This document shows, one piece after another, positions 25,754 through 34,104 of a stretch of 45,772 nt of DNA (its first letter is position 1; every line of letters begins with the position of its first letter). Origin of the DNA: Nitrospirota bacterium. Its GTDB lineage: Bacteria; Nitrospirota; Thermodesulfovibrionia; Thermodesulfovibrionales; Magnetobacteriaceae. The position numbers and the translations under genes are program-made. Under the pieces are notes generated by a model, which was given only the letters and a program-made list of their open reading frames with translations, ran no database searches and was not told the DNA's origin. The stretch spans positions 539 through 46,310 of the forward strand of contig JADFXF010000006.1 in the NCBI GenBank assembly GCA_015233685.1, in the 5' to 3' direction.

Positions 25754-26182
25754 ATGGACATTCTTATAACATTTCCCGGCGGCAAGCGTGTCAATGCCGA
25801 GTTTGCTCCGGTTGGCGATGCGCCACCAATGGTCATAGCCACCGACCAGCCCGTCAAATACGGCGGAGATGGTTCTGCCCCTGAGCCCTTTAAACATTTC
25901 CTTGCGTCTATCGGCACATGCGCGGGGATTTTTATCCTGAGTTTTTGCCAGAAAAACTCCATCCCCACCGAGGGGATGACCCTTGAGCAGAGCCACGAAT
26001 ACACCTCAGAAGGGCCGGGAAAATCGAGGCTGGCAAAGATAACCATAGATATAAAGGTACCGCCGGATTTCCCGGAGAAATACTATGACGCTATCGTAAG
26101 GGTTGCTGAGCAGTGCGCCGTGAAAAAGGCAATCATGGATCAGCCGCAGTTTGAGGTAAAGACGGTTGTCGCACGGAGTTAA
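25754..26182 (+). CDS. OsmC family peroxidase-like protein
   Basis: 142 residues. OsmC/Ohr proteins reduce organic hydroperoxides with a cysteine pair. Here the pair is Cys56 (IGTCAGIF) and Cys121 (AEQCAVKKA), at the positions expected for the family. It has an intact alpha/beta fold length. A strong GAGGAGG site lies five bases before the start. A cysteine synthase follows 65 bases later in the same direction, so the two may be co-transcribed in a sulfur/redox unit. It is cytoplasmic. It could be OsmC or the YhfA-like branch. Confidence 0.88.
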   Translation: MDILITFPGGKRVNAEFAPVGDAPPMVIATDQPVKYGGDGSAPEPFKHFLASIGTCAGIFILSFCQKNSIPTEGMTLEQSHEYTSEGPGKSRLAKITIDIKVPPDFPEKYYDAIVRVAEQCAVKKAIMDQPQFEVKTVVARS

Positions 26183-26247
26183 TGGTTTGGCAATTATGGT
26201 TGAGCCGGAATAAATGCATGGAAATAAACACATAAGGAGTTAGGACG

Positions 26248-27156
26248 ATGGGAGTTTTAGACGCAATAGGCAACACCCCAATAGTAAGTCTCGACAGTAT
26301 AAACACAAATCCCAAGGTAAAGGTCTTCGCAAAACTTGAAGGGAATAACCCCGGTGGCTCTGTGAAAGACAGAATAGCGTTCTATATGATAAAAGACGCC
26401 GAAATCACCGGCACTCTGACAAAGGACAAGGTAATACTTGAGCCTACAAGCGGCAACACGGGCATAGGACTTGCCATGGTTGCGGCCGCCAAGGGCTACC
26501 GCGTTAAACTGGTAATGCCGGAGTGCGTAAGCATGGAAAGGCGCAAGACCCTTGAGGCCTTTGGCGCCGAGCTTATCCTAAGCCCCGGCAAAGAGGGCAC
26601 TGACGGGGCAATCAGGCTTGCCCATAAGCTCTACGACGAAAACCGCAAGGACTACTTTATGCCCGACCAGTTCAACAATCCATCCAACATGAAGGCACAC
26701 TACGAAGGCACCGGCGTAGAGGTCTATAACCAAACAAAGGGCGAGATAAGCGTCTTTATGGCCGGCATGGGCACATCAGGCACCCTCATGGGCACAAGCA
26801 AGAGGCTCAAGGAATATGACAAGTCAATTCAGATAGTCGGCGTGGAGCCGATTTTAGGCCATAAAATTCAGGGCCTGAAAAACATGGGCGAATCCATCGT
26901 GCCCGGCCTGTTTGACCCCTCGCGCCTCGACGAAAAAATCAACGTCAACGACGACGAGGCATACTCGACCTCAAGAGACCTTGCAACTAAAGAAGGGCTT
27001 TTCGTAGGCATGAGCAGCGGGGCGGCGGTATTTGCGGCGCTGAAAAAGGCAAAGGAGATGAAGGACGGCGTGCTGGTCGTAATACTGCCCGACAGAGGAG
27101 ACAGGTACTTAAGCACATCGCTGTTTAAGTCTATTTGCGCCGATTGCCCGCCTTAA
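26248..27156 (+). CDS. cysM: cysteine synthase (CysM/CysK type)
   Basis: 302 residues. PLP enzyme that makes cysteine from O-acetylserine (or O-phosphoserine) and sulfide or thiosulfate. The PLP lysine is Lys40 in NPGGSVKDR. The substrate loop PTSGNTG is at 67-73. The phosphate-binding loop reads GMGTSGT in the position of the usual GTGGT. The C-terminal SSGAAVFAA and LPDRGDRYLSTSLF are typical of CysM-like proteins. A GGAG ribosome site precedes the start. No SAT (cysE) neighbour is seen. Confidence 0.9.
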   Translation: MGVLDAIGNTPIVSLDSINTNPKVKVFAKLEGNNPGGSVKDRIAFYMIKDAEITGTLTKDKVILEPTSGNTGIGLAMVAAAKGYRVKLVMPECVSMERRKTLEAFGAELILSPGKEGTDGAIRLAHKLYDENRKDYFMPDQFNNPSNMKAHYEGTGVEVYNQTKGEISVFMAGMGTSGTLMGTSKRLKEYDKSIQIVGVEPILGHKIQGLKNMGESIVPGLFDPSRLDEKINVNDDEAYSTSRDLATKEGLFVGMSSGAAVFAALKKAKEMKDGVLVVILPDRGDRYLSTSLFKSICADCPP

Positions 27157-27189
27157 GCGCAAAAAATAAAAGAATAAAGATTAAAGACG

Positions 27190-27210
27190 AAGGGGGGGTA
27201 ACCCCCCCTT
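27190..27210. terminator. perfect G/C hairpin between convergent genes, probable bidirectional terminator
   Basis: The 21-base sequence aagggggggt-a-accccccctt is a perfect 10-base inverted repeat, mostly G:C, with a very short loop. It sits between the cysteine synthase gene (ending 27156) and the oppositely directed diguanylate cyclase gene (ending 27227). It has no long T run on either side, so it is a weak classical intrinsic terminator, but position and stability make transcription barrier the best reading. Confidence 0.45.
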
Positions 27211-27226
27211 CACCCCGTATTAGGGG

Positions 27227-28195
27227 CTATATAGGCGTGTACTTCGTTACTCTGTTGCGTCCCTGTTTTTTAGAATTATACAGGGCGATGTCCGCCTCGT
27301 GCAACATCTGCAGGTAGTCTTTTAAGTCCTTTCGATACTCTGCCACGCCCATACTTATCGTAGCGTTTATCTGACAGTCACCGGATGTGATTGTCATAAG
27401 CCCTACGGCGTCTCTAATCCGGTCTGCTAAAAGTACGGCATTCTCTTCATTTGTCTCAGTTGAGATTATGATAAACTCCTCACCGCCATATCGTCCCAAT
27501 GAATCGGTGTTTCGCAGCATGCCGCAGACCTTTTTGGAAACTCTTTTCAGTACCTCATCGCCTGCCAGATGCCCGTAGGTATCGTTAACTTTTTTGAAAT
27601 GATCCAGATCAAACATTATTAAAGAGAACACATTTCCGTACCTTTTGGACTTGTTGAATTCCTGCTCCAGATGTTTTTCTATATAACCCCTGTTATAGAC
27701 ACAAGTCATCGCGTCGTAATTGGTCATGAGTTTAAGGGCCTTGTTGGCATCAATTACCTCGTCCACAATCTTCTGAGATTCGGCGGTCTCGGTCATGTCC
27801 TGAATAGTCATACAGATCAGGGCTGTCCGGCCATCGGTGTCCAATATTGGGATAAACGTGCAGTCCTGATACATATACCCGGCTTCGCCCGTTATCTGGC
27901 GGTTATGCTGAAATTTGAACAAATACGGCCTTTGCTTCCACGAGACAAATGAATAACTCTTCAGTATCTGAAGACTCTGGAATTTCATCTCAAGCCAATT
28001 CCTTGACAGATACGGGAATATGTCGAATAAGTCTTTTCCCACCGCGTCTTCACGGCTTACGCCGCTATGTTTAGACATAAAACTATTCCACACTACCACG
28101 CGACACGTCAGATCAAGCACTACAACGCCGACACTTAAACTGTCAACTATGGATTTACTGAAATACTCTCCGATGTCTTGTGTAATTGTTTCCAT
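27227..28195 (-). CDS. PAS-GGDEF diguanylate cyclase
   Basis: 322 residues. PAS domain (about 12-135) followed by GGDEF domain (about 155-320). The active-site motif is GGEEF (237-241), and the inhibitory I-site RxxD (Arg228 to Asp231) lies exactly five residues before it, so an active, product-inhibited c-di-GMP synthase is predicted. LIMFDLDHFKKVNDTYGH holds the metal-binding residues. It is soluble. It is third in an operon with a CheY-like receiver and a CheC-like phosphatase, which suggests that signal output is c-di-GMP. Confidence 0.9.
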   Translation of the reverse strand: METITQDIGEYFSKSIVDSLSVGVVVLDLTCRVVVWNSFMSKHSGVSREDAVGKDLFDIFPYLSRNWLEMKFQSLQILKSYSFVSWKQRPYLFKFQHNRQITGEAGYMYQDCTFIPILDTDGRTALICMTIQDMTETAESQKIVDEVIDANKALKLMTNYDAMTCVYNRGYIEKHLEQEFNKSKRYGNVFSLIMFDLDHFKKVNDTYGHLAGDEVLKRVSKKVCGMLRNTDSLGRYGGEEFIIISTETNEENAVLLADRIRDAVGLMTITSGDCQINATISMGVAEYRKDLKDYLQMLHEADIALYNSKKQGRNRVTKYTPI

Positions 28196-28201
28196 TAATC
28201 G

Positions 28202-28852
28202 TCACATCTCAGAAAGTAGCCTCTGAAGCGCCTTCCGCACCGCTTCAATTGCCTGTTCGGACACAAATATTAACAAATCGCTCTTAAACTGTTTGTCTTT
28301 CAGGTTGAACGTTATCTTAACCATCAGCGTATGGTCCCAGTTCAACTGGCTTCGTTGAAATGAGCTATAAACAAACTTTGTTAAATCAATATTGTCGGCC
28401 AACACTACCGGAGGCTTGAAAGACATATCCCCGTTAAACAGTTGATTGGCAATCCCGTTTAAACACGCCCCGGCTATGATATTTGTAAGCTCAAGCATTA
28501 TTTCAATTTTCTGTGAGTGCTCAGAAACACTGTCAAGACCGAAAATTCCGGCAACGGTTTGAACCGTCTGACTGTTGAATATGACAACGGCCTCGCCATC
28601 AACCCGCGTCCCGTGAGAAAATGACTGCGCCAACGCCGTCACAGAGTCTGAGACAGAGAAAACCGTATCTTGTAAGACCTTCTCCGCAACCCTCTCGGCC
28701 TCAAGTATCTCAATCTCAGGGACAGATAAATCAACGAAAGACTTCAACAGCCTCGCCAGCTTGTCACCAGCTTGCCCTAACGCCAGATTAAAGGTCTCTT
28801 TTAATAAATCCTTCTCATCGTCTGTAAGACTAATTTTTAACATGAAACCCAT
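28202..28852 (-). CDS. CheC-like CheY-P phosphatase
   Basis: 216 residues. Two phosphatase motifs of the CheC/CheX type are visible with the right geometry: D15xxxE19xxN22 followed 23 residues on by Pro45, and a second E117xxxE121xxN124 followed by Pro147. In the known family these Glu/Asn pairs dephosphorylate CheY-P. The gene overlaps the CheY-like gene by 23 bases, or by 14 bases if ATG 28843 is the start. It sits directly after its likely substrate. A C-terminal extension (about 160-216) is of unknown role. Confidence 0.8.
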   Translation of the reverse strand: MGFMLKISLTDDEKDLLKETFNLALGQAGDKLARLLKSFVDLSVPEIEILEAERVAEKVLQDTVFSVSDSVTALAQSFSHGTRVDGEAVVIFNSQTVQTVAGIFGLDSVSEHSQKIEIMLELTNIIAGACLNGIANQLFNGDMSFKPPVVLADNIDLTKFVYSSFQRSQLNWDHTLMVKITFNLKDKQFKSDLLIFVSEQAIEAVRKALQRLLSEM

Positions 28853-29213
28853 TTTCTTTGAGGACTTTAATCATTTGTTGCCTGTTAAAAGGTTTTTTCA
28901 AATAGCCGATAGCCCCGGAAGCCTTCACCATCTCCTCAACACCGGGCTGGATATCGGCACTCAGCACGATTGCCTTTATGGCCATCCCGTGTTCTTTAAG
29001 ATGTTGCAGCACCTCGTAGCCGGTCATCTCAGGCATCGTCAGGTCTAACATTAACAGGTCAACTTTATAAGCGTGGCAGGCCACACACGCCTCCTTGCCA
29101 TTTGACCCCTCTGTCACCACAATATCTTCATAATCCAGTATGGACAGCATCTCCTTCCTGACATAACGTTTGGCCACATTTGAATCATCCACTAAGAGTA
29201 ACGAAAAACTCAC
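28830..29213 (-). CDS. CheY-like single-domain response regulator
   Basis: 127 residues, a bare receiver domain. The acidic pocket is Asp9/Asp10 (LLVDDSN). The phospho-acceptor is Asp57 in LMLDLTMP. Ser85 (VLSAD) and Lys107 (YLKKPF) complete the switch. There is no output domain, so it must act by protein contact. It is first of three genes (receiver, CheC-like phosphatase, diguanylate cyclase). Downstream is a mobile element immediately before the next gene on the same strand. Confidence 0.92.
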   Translation of the reverse strand: MSFSLLLVDDSNVAKRYVRKEMLSILDYEDIVVTEGSNGKEACVACHAYKVDLLMLDLTMPEMTGYEVLQHLKEHGMAIKAIVLSADIQPGVEEMVKASGAIGYLKKPFNRQQMIKVLKENGFHVKN

Positions 29214-29300
29214 AAGTCACCTCGCTCGTATCAGTAATTGTCCACTGTGGTTGATTCTATCACAGTGGCAGTGCTCATTGCAACATCATAGCGTCCCGTG

Positions 29301-29505
29301 CAGGGCAAACGCATTAGAAAAATAAAGCAGAATATACCTATGCAATCACACCGGCTTTGTCCCTTGCCGTCATTCCGGCTTGTCCGGAATCTTCCCTTTA
29401 GTGTGAACTTCATGATGATTGTGCATATTCTGAGGCATAAGGACAGATTCTGGACAAGCCGGAATAACAAAAATAAGGGAAACAATTTCTAATGCGTTTG
29501 CCCTG
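29301..29505. mobile_element. 205-bp non-autonomous inverted-repeat element, family A
   Basis: Ends are a perfect 20-base terminal inverted repeat, CAGGGCAAACGCATTAGAAA at 29301-29320 and its reverse complement at 29486-29505. It is flanked by a perfect 9-base target duplication, cgtcccgtg at 29292-29300 and 29506-29514. Inside is the palindromic core GTCATTCCGGCTTGTCCGG ... GGACAAGCCGGAATAAC, oriented opposite to that at 35267-35470. No ORF. The insertion lies immediately behind the stop codon of the glycosyltransferase gene. It fills the 302-base gap between that gene and the CheY-like gene. Confidence 0.8.
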
Positions 29506-29515
29506 CGTCCCGTGC

Positions 29516-31048
29516 CTACCTTTGAGGACGGCTGGCAAGCGCCACAATGCAATCGAATTTTTTAAATAAATCATATTCGTACAGATTTTCGGGGTGTTGA
29601 TTTTGTTCTGATATTGGATACACTGCAACGTCTGAATCGCTAATCCTGTAGGCTTCACCGTTATAAAACAGGTATGGAAAGAGATCGAATTGTAGTTTGT
29701 CTGAAAATCCAACCCGCCAGCGCCTCGTGGCGTCTATTTTTTTTAACTCCCTAAGCAGCGGCCCAACAACGCTTTGCGGCTTCCAGTCATATGTGGTTAC
29801 AACGTGTAAGGAGGCAAGAGGCCCAGCGGTTAGTATAATCAGTACCAAGCAAACAAGGCATGTGCCGGCCCGCATAAACCACGTCCCAATAATACGGGCG
29901 TCTAATGCCCCGTCTGCAATAATACCGCCCGCTAAGACAATCATGGGCAGCCAAAACACATGGTTGCGCGTAAAGCCCAGCGACAACCCCGCCGCTGTAT
30001 GTGCTATGTAAGCCAAAGAAAACGAGGCCGCCAGCACAGATAAAATAATAAGGGCTGCGGGCGTTAAGGTTTTTTTATTTACTATTATATTTAGTATAAA
30101 CAATACGGCGAGGATAAGCATTACAGGCAGCATAATAGCACGAGTTATCATTTCAAGATTCCACAGGTGAAATCCCCATTTTGAAAACAGGCCTTCTGTT
30201 ATCAGCGCTTTGAGGATAGTTGCGGGGGCCTCGTTTATTTCGCTGTTCACTGCGGCAGCCGAGATTATTGTCTTAATGACGTTAATATACAGCAACGCCA
30301 GGGGCAAGGAAGAAAAGCACATAATAGCGCTTCCCATCTCAAAGACCTTCTTAAACGCGCCTGAGGGTTTGCCTGTGGCCACACAGGCATTTTTAGTATG
30401 GTACATCACGGCAAGGAAGGCAAGATTTATAGGCACAATGGTGTATAAACTTGTCAGCATAGCCCCAAGCGCGATGAAATTCAGGGCGCTGAGGAGAAAA
30501 ACCATAGACTTATCGTAGTCTTTTAAGAGCGTAGGATAGAAGATAACAAGAAGCAGTTCGCAATACACTGCGCCGAGGGCTATGGCGTATCCCCTTGCGA
30601 GGATGGATAAATCGAATATGAAGTAATTAGACAGGCACAGCGCCAGCACGAGTAACTTTAGCGGCCTGCTTCTTAAGGCGGCCTCTATGATAATCGCAAT
30701 TGATACCACATAAACGATGCCAAAAACAACCGCGGGCAGTCGTATTGCCGGCACCCCCATAAAATTGCCCAATTGCCCGAATATGTTAACTGACAGATAA
30801 ATCAGCACAGAGTTCAGCAGGTGGTTGTTTGTCGTTGAATAGTCCGAAACAGCGCTGTTGAAATCCCGTGCGAATCTAAAATAGGTGAGGGCCTCGTCAT
30901 AAATAACTCCGGTATAGCAGGCCTTGTACATCCTTAGAATCACTGCTGAGAGGACGATGGCAACAAAACACCCGATGTAAAGTTTGTGTATTACATTAGA
31001 ACTGTGTCTCATATCAGAACCGTGTTGTTGTGAGTTAGCTCGCGGCAT
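29516..31048 (-). CDS. GT39/ArnT-like membrane glycosyltransferase family protein
   Basis: 510 residues with about 10-12 membrane segments in the N-terminal 400 and a short soluble tail. After the first membrane helix comes YDEALTYFRFARDF, the Asp-Glu motif that in PMT/GT39 enzymes sits in the first periplasmic loop and takes part in catalysis using polyprenyl-phosphate sugars. The STTNNHLLNSVLI segment that follows is also typical. Product could modify lipid A, protein or surface polysaccharide. Start is uncertain (ATG 31048 or 31012), and neither has a clear ribosome site. The stop codon is one base beyond the 9-base target duplication of the adjoining mobile element. Confidence 0.75.
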   Translation of the reverse strand: MPRANSQQHGSDMRHSSNVIHKLYIGCFVAIVLSAVILRMYKACYTGVIYDEALTYFRFARDFNSAVSDYSTTNNHLLNSVLIYLSVNIFGQLGNFMGVPAIRLPAVVFGIVYVVSIAIIIEAALRSRPLKLLVLALCLSNYFIFDLSILARGYAIALGAVYCELLLVIFYPTLLKDYDKSMVFLLSALNFIALGAMLTSLYTIVPINLAFLAVMYHTKNACVATGKPSGAFKKVFEMGSAIMCFSSLPLALLYINVIKTIISAAAVNSEINEAPATILKALITEGLFSKWGFHLWNLEMITRAIMLPVMLILAVLFILNIIVNKKTLTPAALIILSVLAASFSLAYIAHTAAGLSLGFTRNHVFWLPMIVLAGGIIADGALDARIIGTWFMRAGTCLVCLVLIILTAGPLASLHVVTTYDWKPQSVVGPLLRELKKIDATRRWRVGFSDKLQFDLFPYLFYNGEAYRISDSDVAVYPISEQNQHPENLYEYDLFKKFDCIVALASRPQR

Positions 31049-31080
31049 TGCGTGTAGATTTTACCACATATATTATTTTT

Positions 31081-31110
31081 TTGACATAGTTTTATTGCTA
31101 CGGGTATAAT
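31081..31110 (+). promoter_or_regulatory. consensus sigma-70 promoter
   Basis: TTGACA (31081-31086), 18 bases, TATAAT (31105-31110). Both hexamers are perfect matches. It points into the small membrane-protein gene at 31146 and away from the glycosyltransferase gene, which starts at 31048 on the other strand. A second ATG at 31118 opens a 12-codon reading frame overlapping the start of the small gene. Confidence 0.7.
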
Positions 31111-31145
31111 TGTTGGCATGACGGGGCGGGTTAGAATATGGGGGG

Positions 31146-31331
31146 ATGATGCTTAAGGTATTTTCTTTGATTTTTGGGACGTATTTTGTTGGGGCGTTGA
31201 TAGTGGAGATAAGCAAGAGGCTGTCGCAGGAGGAAACCAATAACAAGACGTTTTGCGAGCGAAGGTTTCTGCCGCGGTTCAAGCTATCAGCGATAATCAG
31301 AAGGCTAACTGGCAGGGGGCATGACGGGTGA
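31146..31331 (+). CDS. small membrane protein, 61 residues
   Basis: A single membrane helix at the N-terminus (VFSLIFGTYFVGALIVEI) is followed by a strongly basic tail (KRLSQEE ... ERRFLPRFKLSAIIRRLTGRG). Residues about 19-61 carry at least nine Arg/Lys. No family recognised. A perfect consensus promoter lies 36 bases upstream and a GGGGGG run directly before the ATG. ATG 31149 is an alternative start. Such one-helix basic peptides often act as membrane-located regulators or toxins. It is also convergent with folK, ending 18 bases away. Moderate confidence that it is a real gene. Confidence 0.5.
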   Translation: MMLKVFSLIFGTYFVGALIVEISKRLSQEETNNKTFCERRFLPRFKLSAIIRRLTGRGHDG

Positions 31332-31348
31332 AGCTATTTGTTAACCCT

Positions 31349-31810
31349 TTATGCTGGGGTTTGAAGACTGCGAAGCAGATGCTCTATGGTCTGCCCTATA
31401 ACCGGATGCACGAACTCCGGGGCTATTTCCGCAAGCGGCTCAAGGACAAATCCCCTGAGGTGGGCATATGGGTGGGGGATTTTAAGGCGCTCCTCGTCAA
31501 TTACCCGCTCACCGCAAAACAGGATGTCAAGGTCAACTTCCCGCGGGCCCCATTTATATGACTTGCGTCTGCCCGTTTGTATCTCTATTGCCTGTAGTGC
31601 ATCAAGGAGCTGAAATGGGGTCAGACGCGTCTCAATCCCGACGCACATATTAATGAAATCCGGCTGATTCACCACCCCCCACGCCTTTGTCTCATACATG
31701 CCGCTGCGCGCCGTCACCGCCATATCTGCGCGTTCTATCAGTTCAATGGCACGGCGGCAGTTGCCGCGCCTATCGCCAACATTTGAGCCAACGCCGATAT
31801 ATGCCCTCAG
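31349..31810 (-). CDS. folK: dihydropteridine pyrophosphokinase (HPPK), probable CTG start
   Basis: 153 residues if translation starts at CTG 31810. The canonical ATG available (31723) would lose the essential N-terminal strand. The reading frame upstream of it encodes AYIGVGSNVGDRRGN, the strict HPPK signature (GxGSNxGDR), and there is no ATG, GTG or TTG before the frame closes. The CTG overlaps the dapL stop as C-TGA. Magnesium and ATP residues are in GPREVDLDILF (D-x-D). HPPK makes the pteridine diphosphate for folate. It is translationally coupled to dapL, an odd partner. A sequencing or assembly error could also explain the missing ATG. Confidence 0.8.
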   Translation of the reverse strand: MRAYIGVGSNVGDRRGNCRRAIELIERADMAVTARSGMYETKAWGVVNQPDFINMCVGIETRLTPFQLLDALQAIEIQTGRRKSYKWGPREVDLDILFCGERVIDEERLKIPHPYAHLRGFVLEPLAEIAPEFVHPVIGQTIEHLLRSLQTPA

Positions 31811-32976
31811 ATTATCTTTCTCATTCTTTCGACGGCCTCTTTCATTCTCCCGACATCCACTGTAAGGGCAAATCTGATATAGCCCTCCCCTGCCTCGCCA
31901 AAGCCGTTTCCGGGGGTGGCGGAGATGCCCGCGTTCTCAAGCAGATGGACGGCGAAGGACTCGGAATTAAACCGCGCGGGGACCTTCGCCCAGAGGTAAA
32001 ACGTGGCCTCCGGCCTCATCGCCTCTATGCCTATTGCCTTAAGTCCATCATAGAGCGCGTCTCTGCGAGCGCGGTATGTGTCGCGCAGCGGTGCCAGTAT
32101 GGAGTCGTCTGTTTCCAGAGCGGCCACCGCCGCCTCCTGCACCGCCTGAAATACGCCGGAGTCAAGGTTAGTCTTTATCTTGCCAAGCCCAAATATTATA
32201 TCGGCATTGCCTACGGCAAATCCTATCCTCCAGCCCGTCATATTATATGTCTTTGACAGTGAATGAAGCTCTACGGCCACATCTCTGGCACCGTCAATCT
32301 CAAGAAAGCTCATCGGCTTTTTGCCATTAAAATAGACCTCTGAATATGCGGCATCGTGGCAAATTATAAAATTATACTTATGGGCAAGCTCAACGGCCTC
32401 CATAAACTGCCCCCTGCCGCATACCGCGCTGGTAGGGTTATTGGGATAGTTTAAGAACATCAGCTTCGTTTGCTTAAGCACATCAACCGGGATGGCTGAA
32501 AAATCAGGGAAATAACCGTTTTCTTCCCGCAGGGGCATCAGCAATGGCTCACCTCCGGCAAACATCGTTCCAATGGTATACACTGGATAACCCGGCGAAG
32601 GGCACAGGACGACATCCCCCTGATTTACAAAGGCAAGCGGCAGATGCCCAATCCCCTCCTTTGAGCCAATCAGAGACAGCACCTCAGTGCCGGGGTCGAG
32701 CGTGACACCAAAACGCCTCAAATACCAACGGGCAACCGCCTCCCTATAGGCCAACATGCCCTCATATGCGGGATAGCGATGATGTTCCGGCTTGGGGGCG
32801 GCGGCCTTGAGGGCATCCACAATGTGGGCAGGCGTTGGAATGTCCGGGTCTCCTATGCTCAAATCAATTAAATCCACACCCTTTGCCCTTGCCTGTTTTT
32901 TGAGTTTGTCAATCTTGTCGAACAAATAGGGCGGCAGGTGTTTTACCCTCCCGGCAAGCTCAATAGTCTTTTTCAT
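31807..32976 (-). CDS. dapL: LL-diaminopimelate aminotransferase
   Basis: 389 residues, class I/II aminotransferase. The Schiff-base lysine is Lys242 in SLSKTYNMTGWR, and the PLP-anchoring YPNNPTSA lies near 177-184. SIGDPDIPTP near residue 40 and LSxIGSKEG (about 101-107) match DapL, which converts tetrahydrodipicolinate to LL-DAP in one step. Other aminotransferases of this subgroup look alike, so the exact substrate is inferred from these motifs. It is followed by folK (C-TGA overlap) and preceded by mnmA at 79 bases. Confidence 0.83.
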   Translation of the reverse strand: MKKTIELAGRVKHLPPYLFDKIDKLKKQARAKGVDLIDLSIGDPDIPTPAHIVDALKAAAPKPEHHRYPAYEGMLAYREAVARWYLRRFGVTLDPGTEVLSLIGSKEGIGHLPLAFVNQGDVVLCPSPGYPVYTIGTMFAGGEPLLMPLREENGYFPDFSAIPVDVLKQTKLMFLNYPNNPTSAVCGRGQFMEAVELAHKYNFIICHDAAYSEVYFNGKKPMSFLEIDGARDVAVELHSLSKTYNMTGWRIGFAVGNADIIFGLGKIKTNLDSGVFQAVQEAAVAALETDDSILAPLRDTYRARRDALYDGLKAIGIEAMRPEATFYLWAKVPARFNSESFAVHLLENAGISATPGNGFGEAGEGYIRFALTVDVGRMKEAVERMRKII

Positions 32977-33055
32977 CGTATCTCCAATCCTTCATAATAT
33001 ATTTTTAGCCATCCTCACATACCAGCGTTGCACATTATAAACAAAACACCGCTAT

Positions 33056-34096
33056 TCATACAATAACCCCTCCGCCAATCACCGTGCCCTCATCATAAAA
33101 TACCGCGCTTTGTCCGGGTGCGGGAGGCCACTGTGGCCTCTCAAAGACGACTTTTACCTTTTGGGCGTCAACAAAGCTGACAAGGGCGGGGATGAGCCGC
33201 CCGGCTGACCGTATCTTTACATCCAGCGATGCGGGGAAGGCGATGTCAACGAGCATGTTTAAATCACCTACGATACACTCCGGGGCAGCCGCAAACTGCC
33301 GCTGCCCAACCCTAAGGGTATTAGTTGCCGTATCTATTCCTATTACGTAGAGCGGCTCTTTGGCGGGGATGCCGATTCTCCGCCGCTGCCCAAGCGTGTA
33401 GGCGTAGAGGCCATGATGCGTGCCGATTCGGTTGCCTTCCATGTCTGTAATCGGGCCGTCACGACTGACGCCGCCGTCGTAATCCCTGATGAACTTTCCG
33501 TAATCACAGTCCGCCACAAAACATATCTCCTGGCTTTCAGGGCGCGTGGCCGCGGGCAGGTTCAAACTAAGTGCAACTTCTCGCACCTCGTCCTTTGTCA
33601 ACCCACCGAGGGGCAGTATCAGGCGGGATAGCATCTCACGGGCCAGGGGATAGAGAAAATATGACTGGTCTTTCTTTTTATCTGTGGCAATGGTTAAGTG
33701 CTGATTCACAATTCCCGCATAGTGCCCTGTGGCAATAAAATCAATCCCCATCTCATTTGCCGTGTCAAGAAGCGCCGGGAATTTCACATGTTTATTGCAT
33801 AAGACACAGGGGTTTGGCGTGAGGCCGTCTCTGTAGCCCGCGATAAATGGCTCTATGACGCGTTCCATAAACTCAACGCGCACGTCCTTAGCGCTATGGC
33901 TGACCCCAACAATGGCGGCCGTTTTTGCCGCGTCAAGCACCGAGTCAATCGAACAGCAGGCGGTTGTGCCGGAGTTAAACCTCGTTTCCCAGAACATGAG
34001 GCTCAGGCCATGGACGCGGTAACCTTGTTTCTGTAATAAATAAGCGGTTACCGAGGAGTCAACCCCTCCGCTCATTCCAACGAGTACGCTTTTCAC
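33056..34096 (-). CDS. mnmA: tRNA-specific 2-thiouridylase MnmA
   Basis: 346 residues. MnmA thiolates U34 of tRNA-Lys, -Glu and -Gln using ATP and a persulfide. The PP-loop is SGGVDSS (9-15). The catalytic cysteines are Cys100 (PCVLCNKH) and Cys192 (SQEICF). GHYA near 124 and the C-terminal beta barrel are in place. Length is normal. It lies eight bases downstream of the YkuD-type gene and is probably co-transcribed with dapL and folK. Confidence 0.94.
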   Translation of the reverse strand: MKSVLVGMSGGVDSSVTAYLLQKQGYRVHGLSLMFWETRFNSGTTACCSIDSVLDAAKTAAIVGVSHSAKDVRVEFMERVIEPFIAGYRDGLTPNPCVLCNKHVKFPALLDTANEMGIDFIATGHYAGIVNQHLTIATDKKKDQSYFLYPLAREMLSRLILPLGGLTKDEVREVALSLNLPAATRPESQEICFVADCDYGKFIRDYDGGVSRDGPITDMEGNRIGTHHGLYAYTLGQRRRIGIPAKEPLYVIGIDTATNTLRVGQRQFAAAPECIVGDLNMLVDIAFPASLDVKIRSAGRLIPALVSFVDAQKVKVVFERPQWPPAPGQSAVFYDEGTVIGGGVIV

Positions 34097-34104
34097 TTAG
34101 GTGG

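Noticed and set aside
31328-31561. Plus-strand 77-residue frame following the small membrane protein
   Set aside because: It lies antisense to folK and has no domain or composition support.
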